A stretch of 27,032 nucleotides of DNA, taken from a virus. A model generated the notes under the pieces. It saw only the letters and a list, made by a program, of their open reading frames with translations. It did no database searches and was not told the origin of the DNA. Positions 19,342 to 26,281 of the stretch are shown here, in pieces; position 1 is the first letter of the stretch; every line of letters begins with the position of its first letter. Location: positions 1 through 27,032 of IMG/VR virus record IMGVR_UViG_3300036985_001223. The stretch is one strand, 5' to 3'. The translations under genes and the position numbers were made by a program.

Positions 19342-19507
19342 TAATACTTTTATGTAGTTCTATGCATTTGATAATAGAATCAAGAATAGAGGTTTGATCT
19401 TCAGTAGATCTGTTATAAAAACCTTCAAATGGAACTAAATTAGAATCATAATCAGCACCAGTATATTCATCTACAAGAAAAGAAATTGAATGAGTTTTTT
19501 TAGACAT
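19331..19507 (-). CDS. Antisense small protein between two large plus-strand genes
   Basis: This 58-residue protein starts MSKKTHSISFLVDEYTGADY and is acidic overall, with a C-terminal helix (ILDSIIKCIELHKSI). AGGAGA is well placed before the ATG at 19507, and its 3' end overlaps the convergent effector-like gene by 11 bases. It is the only minus-strand gene in the 12.9-20.6 kb plus-strand block. It could be a separately inserted moron gene, an immunity or modulator protein for a neighbour, or a source of antisense RNA. No family is recognised and no clear promoter was found. Confidence 0.62.
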   Translation of the reverse strand: MSKKTHSISFLVDEYTGADYDSNLVPFEGFYNRSTEDQTSILDSIIKCIELHKSITND

Positions 19508-19571
19508 AATTTTCTCCTATGAGATATTATTGTAACATATAAATTTAATACAACATAGCATTGGTAATCAT

Positions 19572-20633
19572 ATGGCTGGCTTACTAGACGAAGAAAAATA
19601 CATACGTGGCAACTTACTGCCATTTAAGAAAGACATCAAGACCAAAGAAGTTTCTTTTGGTATGCCTACTGTTGCTCAAGGTTTATTAGACGCTATAACT
19701 GCCCCCATGAGAGCCTATCGTGGTGAGATTAATCCAGATTCGCCACAGGGTGTACAAGAAGCCATGAACGTAGGGCTGAATCTAATGGGTGGTGGATTTG
19801 CTGCACCAACTGCTGGGATGGCTGGTGGAAAGACATTGGCTATGAATCCCCCAATAAAATTCTTAGGTAAACCACTAGAGGGTATGCCAAAACTCATTGA
19901 TGTTGGTGGTGGTAAGCTAGAGCAATTTGGTACAGATCAGCGCATTGTTGATATTGCTAGTCAGTACGCAGCAGATCGTGGTCTACCCTACAAGACACAG
20001 ACTCAATACGCATCAGTAGATCCAATACGAGCAAAAAGAATTGCACAAGCATATCAGGTAATGAAAGACAACCCAGCAGACAAGAACGTAAAGGCTGCCT
20101 ACGATGCATTGGTAAATGAAACTCAAGCACAGTACGAGGCACTAAGAAAGGCTGGCTATAAATTTGAGTTCATGCCAGAGGGCAAAGACGTATACGGTAA
20201 TCCAAGAAACGCTATCAATGACATTGTTACCAATAAGCATATGTTCGTGTTTCCTACGGCATCAGGATTTGGTACAGAGAATGTAGCTAGTGCAGCAAAC
20301 CCATTGCTAATGAGAACAGGTGAGAAGTGGGGTGGTCAGGATGTAATGGCAAACGATTTATTCAGAGCCGTGCATGATGTATTTGGTCACTCTAAGCACG
20401 GTGTAGGCTTTAGGGCTGGTGGTGAAGAGAATGCCTATCAATCCCATGCCAAGATGTATAGCCCACAGGCACTACCTGCTGCAACAAGTGAAACCAGAGG
20501 ACAAAACTCATGGCTAAACTTTGGTAAGCACGGTGACATAAACAGAACAGCAAACACAGAGAATACTATATTTGCTGATCAGAAAACAGGATTGATGCCT
20601 GATTGGACATGGCAGGAAGGTATACTAAGATAG
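19572..20633 (+). CDS. Large effector-like phage protein B with conserved His/Glu-rich domain
   Basis: This 353-residue protein has an N-terminal region (1-110) of virion-associated style (PTVAQGLLDAITAPMRAYRG, LNLMGGGFAAPTAG). Residues 120-350 form one large domain: QYAADRGLPY, an alanine/lysine helical part, then NDLFRAVHDVFGHSKHGVGF (261-280), GGEENAYQSHAKMYSP (283-298), ETRGQNSWLNFGKHG (307-321) and TIFADQKTGLMPDW. His268, Asp269, His273, Glu285, Glu286 and His292 could build a metal site. I recall this block from large phage polyvalent proteins and stand-alone phage genes with no known reaction. Its stop directly abuts a convergent minus-strand gene. An enzymatic role is inference. Confidence 0.58.
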   Translation: MAGLLDEEKYIRGNLLPFKKDIKTKEVSFGMPTVAQGLLDAITAPMRAYRGEINPDSPQGVQEAMNVGLNLMGGGFAAPTAGMAGGKTLAMNPPIKFLGKPLEGMPKLIDVGGGKLEQFGTDQRIVDIASQYAADRGLPYKTQTQYASVDPIRAKRIAQAYQVMKDNPADKNVKAAYDALVNETQAQYEALRKAGYKFEFMPEGKDVYGNPRNAINDIVTNKHMFVFPTASGFGTENVASAANPLLMRTGEKWGGQDVMANDLFRAVHDVFGHSKHGVGFRAGGEENAYQSHAKMYSPQALPAATSETRGQNSWLNFGKHGDINRTANTENTIFADQKTGLMPDWTWQEGILR

Positions 20634-20993
20634 CTACTTGATGTGTAGAGCTTCTTTCAAGACTCTATCAATGTAATCTTTGTGGTCAAGATATGAAAGA
20701 TCTAATGGTAGCTTATTAACGGCATCCATGATTAGGAAGTGATACTCTTTAGGCTTAAGTATCTTAACTTTAGGACTAAGCCAGTAATACTTAAAGTTCT
20801 TTAACCAGAGGGCAGTAAAGAAGAAACCAATAATAAATGATCCCCATTGCTGGTGGGTGAAGGATGCATAAAACCAGAATGGCTGACCAAGTAAACCAAA
20901 TATAGATGAATACTTACGATCAGTATATTTAGTAGATTGCATAAGGTACATGGCAACCAGTTCTGTTGCTGCAATAAAAAATTGTTCTATCAT
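20634..20993 (-). CDS. Small polytopic membrane protein
   Basis: This 119-residue protein starts MIEQFFIAATELVAMYLMQS. Hydrophobic segments lie at about 4-18, 31-46 (IFGLLGQPFWFYASF) and 50-68 (WGSFIIGFFFTALWL), with a polar C-terminal half (KILKPKEYHFLIMDAVNKLP). The GLLGQPFWFYASFxxxQWGxF pattern occurs in small phage or bacterial inner-membrane proteins of unknown role. It abuts the plus-strand effector-like gene with no spacer and lies 10 bases after the stop of the gene at 21004-21189. No strong ribosome site is seen before its ATG. Confidence 0.65.
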   Translation of the reverse strand: MIEQFFIAATELVAMYLMQSTKYTDRKYSSIFGLLGQPFWFYASFTHQQWGSFIIGFFFTALWLKNFKYYWLSPKVKILKPKEYHFLIMDAVNKLPLDLSYLDHKDYIDRVLKEALHIK

Positions 20994-21003
20994 ATTAATT
21001 TAC

Positions 21004-21189
21004 TCATTTGTTTATGCTAAAATCGGCAACAAGCAGTACATCACCATCGTAACCATCGGGGATATACTCATTTTTGTCGGGAATAGAGGGAAGGACATAA
21101 TACTCAATAGATCCATTAAAGTAAGATACTTTGATCACTAATTGAGAAAGACTTTTAGCTTTACTAATTGCATCATTTAAAGAAACCAT
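21004..21189 (-). CDS. Small protein, unknown function
   Basis: This 61-residue protein starts MVSLNDAISKAKSLSQLVIK, with beta-rich sequence (VSYFNGSIEYYVLPSIPDKN) and DGYDGDVLLVADFS near the end. AGGGG sits before the ATG and a plausible promoter lies upstream (21228-21256). A plus-strand frame across the same bases is hydrophobic and lacks a ribosome site, so the minus frame is preferred. Function unknown; probably co-transcribed with the membrane protein. Confidence 0.62.
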   Translation of the reverse strand: MVSLNDAISKAKSLSQLVIKVSYFNGSIEYYVLPSIPDKNEYIPDGYDGDVLLVADFSINK

Positions 21190-21227
21190 TTTTAACCCCT
21201 AGTTATGTACCAAATCAGCACAGATAC

Positions 21228-21256
21228 ATAATATAGATAAAGTATACACAAAGCAA
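21228..21256 (-). promoter_or_regulatory. Candidate promoter for the two-gene minus-strand unit
   Basis: On the minus strand TTGCTT (21251-21256) and TATTAT (21228-21233) are separated by 17 bases. The predicted start is about 30 bases upstream of ATG 21189. Confidence 0.45.
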
Positions 21257-21278
21257 CAACTAATTATATTAATTAAGG

Positions 21279-21300
21279 GTGACCAACCAATAGGAGTCAC
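21279..21300 (+). promoter_or_regulatory. Hairpin presenting the terminase ribosome site
   Basis: GTGAC (21279-21283) and GTCAC (21296-21300) form a 5-bp stem whose 12-base loop contains AGGA, the ribosome site of the small terminase gene at 21307. It could tune translation. No convincing plus-strand promoter was found in the gap 21190-21306. Confidence 0.3.
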
Positions 21301-21306
21301 AACATC

Positions 21307-21624
21307 ATGACAGAACAGAAAGAGGCACAATTAGCAGCAGCTAGAGTGAAGGCAGCAGAGTCCAATAAGGGCAATGAACATTCTAGTAAAGTCAATAGGA
21401 TAATGAACGATACTCTGAGAAGGATATTAGTTCAAGACGAGGCATTAAGGGCAAGAAAGATTACTGAGGCTTTGGTGACTAAGGCAGAGGATGGTGACAT
21501 CTCAGCTATTAAAGAAGTCTTTGATCGTATGGAAGGTAAGGCGGTACAAGAGAACAAGGTAACAGGTGATCCAGAAGCACCATTGGTGATTCAGATTGTC
21601 ACAGGTATAGATGACAACTACTAA
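21307..21624 (+). CDS. terS: Terminase small subunit-like protein
   Basis: This 105-residue protein starts MTEQKEAQLAAARVKAAESN and is followed by a short basic helix-turn region (SSKVNRIMNDTLRRILVQDE). A helical part (ARKITEALVTKAEDGDISAI, KEVFDRMEGKAV) and a beta tail (APLVIQIVTGID) complete it. The KxExGDIxAIKEVxDRMEGK pattern is typical of small terminase proteins directly upstream of SU10/P22-group large terminases. It would recognise the packaging site and regulate the ATPase. Length is shorter than P22 gp3 (162). It overlaps terL by 14 bases in another frame. Confidence 0.8.
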   Translation: MTEQKEAQLAAARVKAAESNKGNEHSSKVNRIMNDTLRRILVQDEALRARKITEALVTKAEDGDISAIKEVFDRMEGKAVQENKVTGDPEAPLVIQIVTGIDDNY

Positions 21625-22879
21625 GCCAATTAACTTGGGCTATAAGCCTAGATTGCCACAGAAAGAGATACACAAGGCAGTAAAAGAATATCGTTTTGTT
21701 GTAGCTGTAGCACATAGACGGATGGGTAAAACTGTTTCTGCTATTTTACAATTGGTACATTCTGCATTACAGAACGATCAGAAGAATCCTCGCTATGCTT
21801 ATATTGCACCAACGTATAGCCAAGCAAAGAGGGTAGCATGGGATTACTTGGTGGAGTACACAAGATCACTTGGAGCTACTGCAAACATTGCAGAGCTTAG
21901 AGTAGATTTCATGGGCAGAAGGATAAGCCTGTACGGTAGTGAGAATGCTGATAGTTTACGTGGTCAATACTTTGATGGTGTAGTGCTAGATGAAATTGGC
22001 GATCAAGATCCAAAGATTTGGAATGAGATTATTAGACCAGCACTAGCAGATAGAAAGGGCTACTGCCTATTTATTGGTACACCTAAAGGTAACAACCACT
22101 TTAGAGATTTTAAAGAACGTGCATTGGTAACTGATGGATGGAAATTCCTAGAGTTCAAGTCAAGTGATACAGGTATCGTTGATGCAGTAGAGCTTGCAAG
22201 CGCACGTAATGAGATGGGTGAAGATAAGTTTCTTCAAGAGTTTGAGTGTAGTTTTGATGCCCCTGTAGAGGGAGCATATTATGGGGCATTACTAAATGAC
22301 GCAGATACAGAAAATAGAGTTACTAAAATTCCTAAAGACAAACTGGCTAAGATTGTGTGTAGCTGGGATCTGGGTGTTTCTGATTCAACTTGTATCTGGG
22401 TGGCTCAGATAGTTGGTAAAGAGATTCAACTGATAGACTGTACAGAGAATCATGGAGTAGGATTGGATTACTATGTTAGTTGGTTACGTGATAATGGTTA
22501 TGATAAAGGTCAGCAAATTCTACCGCACGATGTGAGGGTAAGAGAGATGACAACTGGTCGTAGTCGTTTAGAAGTATTAATGGAAGCAGGATTAGATGTT
22601 ACAGTAGCACCAAGCCTATCTATTGCAGATGGCATTCAAGCAGTTAGACGTATTCTTCCTAGATGCTGGTTTGATACTGAAGGCACTAAGAACGGTAGAA
22701 TTGCAATAAGAAACTACCGAAGAGAATTTAACGAGAAGCAGAACGTATTTTATGATAAGCCAGTTCATGATTGGACATCACACTTTGCTGATAGCTTACG
22801 TTACCTTGCAATAGGTTTAGTAGATGTAGATACAACATGGTCAAAACCATTAAAACATAATACAGCATGGGTGGTATAG
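21611..22879 (+). CDS. terL: Terminase large subunit
   Basis: This 422-residue packaging motor cuts and translocates DNA into the prohead. The ATPase domain shows a Walker A-type AHRRMGKTVS (34-43), the adenine-side PTYSQAKRVAW, Walker B FDGVVLDE (121-128, catalytic Glu128) and the coupling motif FIGTPKG (154-160). The RNase H-like nuclease domain has acidic residues in VCSWDLGVSDS (Asp253), LPHDVRV (Asp307) and HFADSLRYLA (Asp394). Length is at the short end for the family, which runs from about 400 to 550. The gene follows the small subunit by overlap and precedes the portal by one base, so the set is one late operon. Confidence 0.96.
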   Translation: MTTTKPINLGYKPRLPQKEIHKAVKEYRFVVAVAHRRMGKTVSAILQLVHSALQNDQKNPRYAYIAPTYSQAKRVAWDYLVEYTRSLGATANIAELRVDFMGRRISLYGSENADSLRGQYFDGVVLDEIGDQDPKIWNEIIRPALADRKGYCLFIGTPKGNNHFRDFKERALVTDGWKFLEFKSSDTGIVDAVELASARNEMGEDKFLQEFECSFDAPVEGAYYGALLNDADTENRVTKIPKDKLAKIVCSWDLGVSDSTCIWVAQIVGKEIQLIDCTENHGVGLDYYVSWLRDNGYDKGQQILPHDVRVREMTTGRSRLEVLMEAGLDVTVAPSLSIADGIQAVRRILPRCWFDTEGTKNGRIAIRNYRREFNEKQNVFYDKPVHDWTSHFADSLRYLAIGLVDVDTTWSKPLKHNTAWVV

Positions 22880-22880
22880 A

Positions 22881-25007
22881 ATGAATCAAGAAGAACTTAA
22901 AGCACTCGTAGCAGACGAGATCAATAACGCTATTGGCTACTTGGAGTCAGATACAGTTCAAGCTCGTGCTGAAGCCATGAATTACTATATGCGAGATAAG
23001 TATGGTAATGAGGTAGAAGGCAAGTCACAGGTCGTTACTGGTGAGGTGGCAGAGGCAATTGATGGCGCACTACCGCAATTAATTCGGGTGTTCACATCAT
23101 GTGAGGATGCTGTACGATTTGAGCCAACTAAGGATGGTGAAGAAGAGTTAGCTGATCAGGCTAGTGACATGGCTAATTGGGTATTCTATAAAGACAACGA
23201 TGGATTCTTAATCCTGCATAACTGGTTCAAGGATGCATTACTTCAGAAGGTCGGAGTAGTCAAAGCCTATTGGGAAGAGAAAAAAGACGTTACCAAAGAG
23301 AAGTACAAAGGTCTTAGCGATGACGAGTTAGCTATGGTCATGCAGACAGACGAGTATGAGATAGTTAAGCACTCTACCGACAATATCATTGGTGCAGACG
23401 GCATCACCTATCAAAGCCATAACGTAACAATACAACGTACAGATGACAAGAGCCGTATCGCTATTGAAACTGTACCGCCAGAAGAGTTCTTGATCAGTAA
23501 ACGTGCCAAGACTATTGAAGATTCACCATTTACTGCACATCGCAGGATGATTTCTCGTGGTGACTTGATCGCAATGGGATATGACAAGGTAGAGGTAGAT
23601 ACAATTCCATCTGGTGACAGGTTAGAGTATGCTCCAGAACGTCTAGCTCGTTTTGGTCGTGATGAACAGCCTGACTATGCACAAAGCTCAGATCAGTCAA
23701 TGGAAGAGGTAGAAGTATTTGAGTGCTACATCAAGGTAGACACAGGATCAGATGGTCTGCTAGAGATGCGTAGAATCATCATGGCTGGTGAGAAGATCCT
23801 ATCAGACGAAGAGTGTGACTACGTGCCATTCCATTCTATATGCCCAATTCCAATTCCACATAAATTCTTTGGTCAATCACTAGCTGATCGTACAATGGAT
23901 CTACAACTTACTAAGTCTACGATCCTACGTCAGATGCTTGATAACCTATACTTAACAAACAACTATCGTGTTGGTGCTGTAGAAGGTCAGGTAAACTTGG
24001 ATGATCTATTGACTAGCACGGCAGGTGGTGTTGTTCGCATGAAGAATCCTAATGCTGTCGTACCATTGACAGTACAAAATACAGCAGGTCAGTCATTCCC
24101 AATGATGGAGTATCTGGATGCTGTACAGGCTAAACGTACTGGTGTTAGTGATATGCAACAAGGTCTTGATGCTAATGTGCTTCAGAACACTACAGCAACT
24201 GCCGTAGCAGCGATGATGCAACAGTCGGCAGGTAAGTTAGAGCTAATGGCTCGTTTGTTTGCTGAAACAGGGGTTAAATCATTATTCAGAGGTATATTAC
24301 ATTTATTGTGTAAATACCAAACGAAAGAGAAAACAATTCGTATGCGAGGTAAGTGGGTAGCTTACGATCCTCGTGAGTGGTCTAACCTATACGATGTGAG
24401 TATCAATGTTGGTCTGGGTAACGGTAATCGTCAAGAGCAGATCGCTATGTTGCAAATGATTATGGCTAAACAGGAAGAGATCATCGGCAAGTACGGTGCT
24501 AACAACCCATTAGTAACCGTGACTCAATATCGTGGCACTCTAGGTCGTATGATTGAAATGGCTGGGTTCAAGGACACAACATCATTCATCAATGACATTA
24601 CACCAGAGATAGAACAGCAAATAGCACAGCAAGCATCACAAGCACCAGCAGATCCAACATCTGAGGCTGCCCAACTGTACGCAAAAGTTGAGGCAGATAA
24701 AGTTCAACTGAATGCACAAACAGCACAGGCTAAGTTAGAATTAGATCGTGAAAAAATGCAGTTAGATAATGAACGTAAGCAATTAGAGTTAGAGCAGAAG
24801 GCTGTTAAGATGGAAGCTGACTATCGTGTTAAGCAAGATGAACTACGATTGAAAGAGGCAGAGCTTGAAATTAAGGCTAGTGAGTCTGATAGTAAAACTC
24901 AGTCAGCACAACTTGATTCTATTATGAAAGCGATTTCTAACTTGAATGCAATCGTAAAAGGTGGTATAAATGCTGTACCACAAGATGTAGTAGATAATTT
25001 TGATTAA
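22881..25007 (+). CDS. Portal protein (SU10/P22-type)
   Basis: This 708-residue protein would form the dodecameric portal at the capsid vertex, through which DNA is packaged and released. Length and motifs fit the large P22/SU10 portal group: DGALPQLIRVFTSCEDAVRF, KDNDGFLILHNWFKDALLQK with VGVVKAYWEEKKDV, IETVPPEEFLISKRAK, HRRMISRGDLIAMGYD, FGQSLADRTMDLQLTKSTIL and QMLDNLYLTNNYRVGAVEG. The C-terminal about 130 residues are a Gln/Lys/Glu-rich coiled coil (AKLELDREKMQLDNERKQLE), comparable to the barrel helices of P22 gp1. It starts one base after terL. Confidence 0.93.
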   Translation: MNQEELKALVADEINNAIGYLESDTVQARAEAMNYYMRDKYGNEVEGKSQVVTGEVAEAIDGALPQLIRVFTSCEDAVRFEPTKDGEEELADQASDMANWVFYKDNDGFLILHNWFKDALLQKVGVVKAYWEEKKDVTKEKYKGLSDDELAMVMQTDEYEIVKHSTDNIIGADGITYQSHNVTIQRTDDKSRIAIETVPPEEFLISKRAKTIEDSPFTAHRRMISRGDLIAMGYDKVEVDTIPSGDRLEYAPERLARFGRDEQPDYAQSSDQSMEEVEVFECYIKVDTGSDGLLEMRRIIMAGEKILSDEECDYVPFHSICPIPIPHKFFGQSLADRTMDLQLTKSTILRQMLDNLYLTNNYRVGAVEGQVNLDDLLTSTAGGVVRMKNPNAVVPLTVQNTAGQSFPMMEYLDAVQAKRTGVSDMQQGLDANVLQNTTATAVAAMMQQSAGKLELMARLFAETGVKSLFRGILHLLCKYQTKEKTIRMRGKWVAYDPREWSNLYDVSINVGLGNGNRQEQIAMLQMIMAKQEEIIGKYGANNPLVTVTQYRGTLGRMIEMAGFKDTTSFINDITPEIEQQIAQQASQAPADPTSEAAQLYAKVEADKVQLNAQTAQAKLELDREKMQLDNERKQLELEQKAVKMEADYRVKQDELRLKEAELEIKASESDSKTQSAQLDSIMKAISNLNAIVKGGINAVPQDVVDNFD

Positions 25008-25027
25008 TCACTATATATAGGGTTTAA

Positions 25028-25258
25028 ATGACCAATTCAGAGTGGGCTAATAATATGCTCCAAGATCAAAAGTTCTTGGATGTGTTTAAAGAGATGGAAG
25101 ATATGCAGATGCAGAGGTGGTCTAACTCACCACTTTATGACTACGATGAACGTCAAGATGCATATGTCAAGCTAATAGCTATTCGTGATGTGAAAGCACA
25201 CATTGAAGCTCTAGCTGATGATAGAAAGATTAACGCTAAACGCTGGAAGATTTTATAG
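25028..25258 (+). CDS. Small head-region protein, unknown function
   Basis: This 76-residue protein starts MTNSEWANNMLQDQKFLDVF and is acidic then basic, mostly helical (KEMEDMQMQRWSN, AYVKLIAIRDVKAHIEALAD). It sits between portal and scaffold, 20 bases after the portal stop. Small genes in this place are common in SU10/P22-group phages and unassigned. A head-assembly or minor virion role is possible, from position only. Confidence 0.7.
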   Translation: MTNSEWANNMLQDQKFLDVFKEMEDMQMQRWSNSPLYDYDERQDAYVKLIAIRDVKAHIEALADDRKINAKRWKIL

Positions 25259-25273
25259 TATCTATAAAACGTG

Positions 25274-25288
25274 GCTAGGCGCACTAGC
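25274..25288 (+). promoter_or_regulatory. Intercistronic hairpin before the scaffold gene
   Basis: GCTAG-GCGCA-CTAGC is a perfect 5-bp stem with a 5-base loop just upstream of the GGAG ribosome site of the scaffold gene. There is no T-tract, so it is not a terminator. It may influence mRNA stability or the high expression needed for scaffold. Confidence 0.38.
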
Positions 25289-25303
25289 ATTATGGAGATT
25301 TAA

Positions 25304-26272
25304 ATGACTACCGACACCAACCCATCAGGGAGTGACACACAAAGCAATGGCACTATTAGTGAAGCAACAAATGCATTCTTAGGTCTAATGGGATCAGACG
25401 AAGCACCCGAAGAAGGGCAAGCAGAAGCTGCACCAGTAGAGCAGGAAGAGCAAGGTAATGACGAACAACCAGAAGAGCAAGCAGATGATAGCTCAGAGGA
25501 GTCTGAATCAGACCAAGACGAACAACGGTACAATGTTAAAGTCGGTGGCGAAGATAAAGAACTAACCTTAACTGAACTAAAATCACTAGCCCAGCAAGGT
25601 GCGGACTATACCAAAAAAACGCAAGGTCTAGCAGAGCAACGTAAAGTAGTAGAGGCTGAACAACGAGCTATTGATGAAGCCAAGTATATGCGTGATGCTT
25701 ATGCAGAACGATTGCAAGCAATGGAGCAGTTACTTAATGCTCAACAACCACAGGAAGATCTAGCCTCTTTAAAAGAGAATGATCCAATTGGTTACGCTGT
25801 AAGGGTGGCAGAAATGTCGCAGAATAAAGAGCAGTTATTGGCAATACAAGCTGAAAGATACCGAATTGCAGAACAGCAACAAGCGGAGCAACAGCAAGGT
25901 TTGCAACAATACTTATCTCAACAAGCTGCTACGCTATCTCAGTCATTACCAGAGTACAGCGATCCAGTAAAAGGCGAGGCACTAAGATCAGATTTGCGTA
26001 AGTTTGCAAAGAACTTAGGATTCTCAGACCAAGAGCTATCTCAAGTACGAGATTCTCGGCACGTTATAGCATTGTACAAAGCAATGCAGTACGATAAATT
26101 ACAACAGTCTAAGCCTCAACTAAACAAGAGGGTTAGCGAAGCACCTAGAACGATTAAATCTGGTAACAGTAATACATCCGTAAATACTGATCAGGGCAAA
26201 CGTGCTATGGCGCAATTACAAAAAACAGGCAGGGTGCGTGACGCAGCTTCTGCATTTGAAACATTTATTTAA
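25304..26272 (+). CDS. Capsid scaffold protein
   Basis: This 322-residue protein starts MTTDTNPSGSDTQSNGTISE. The first 75 residues are extremely acidic (Glu/Asp/Gln runs). Residues 80-220 are a Gln-rich coiled coil (QGADYTKKTQGLAEQRKVVE, ERYRIAEQQQAEQQQGLQQY). A C-terminal helical basic region (LRSDLRKFAKNLGFSDQELS; RAMAQLQKTGRVRDAAS) could contact the coat protein, as the P22 gp8 C-terminus does. Composition, length and place directly before the capsid gene identify it as scaffold rather than sequence identity. The Ser/Pro/Cys-rich minus-strand frame over its start is an artefact of the acidic codons. Confidence 0.85.
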   Translation: MTTDTNPSGSDTQSNGTISEATNAFLGLMGSDEAPEEGQAEAAPVEQEEQGNDEQPEEQADDSSEESESDQDEQRYNVKVGGEDKELTLTELKSLAQQGADYTKKTQGLAEQRKVVEAEQRAIDEAKYMRDAYAERLQAMEQLLNAQQPQEDLASLKENDPIGYAVRVAEMSQNKEQLLAIQAERYRIAEQQQAEQQQGLQQYLSQQAATLSQSLPEYSDPVKGEALRSDLRKFAKNLGFSDQELSQVRDSRHVIALYKAMQYDKLQQSKPQLNKRVSEAPRTIKSGNSNTSVNTDQGKRAMAQLQKTGRVRDAASAFETFI

Positions 26273-26281
26273 GGAATTAAA

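Noticed and set aside
20950-21141. Plus-strand hydrophobic 63-residue frame
   Set aside because: It overlaps two better-supported minus-strand genes and has no ribosome site.
25300-25533. Minus-strand Ser/Cys-rich frame opposite the scaffold gene
   Set aside because: It is produced by acidic GAA/GAG/GAC codons read in reverse; the plus-strand scaffold gene explains the region.
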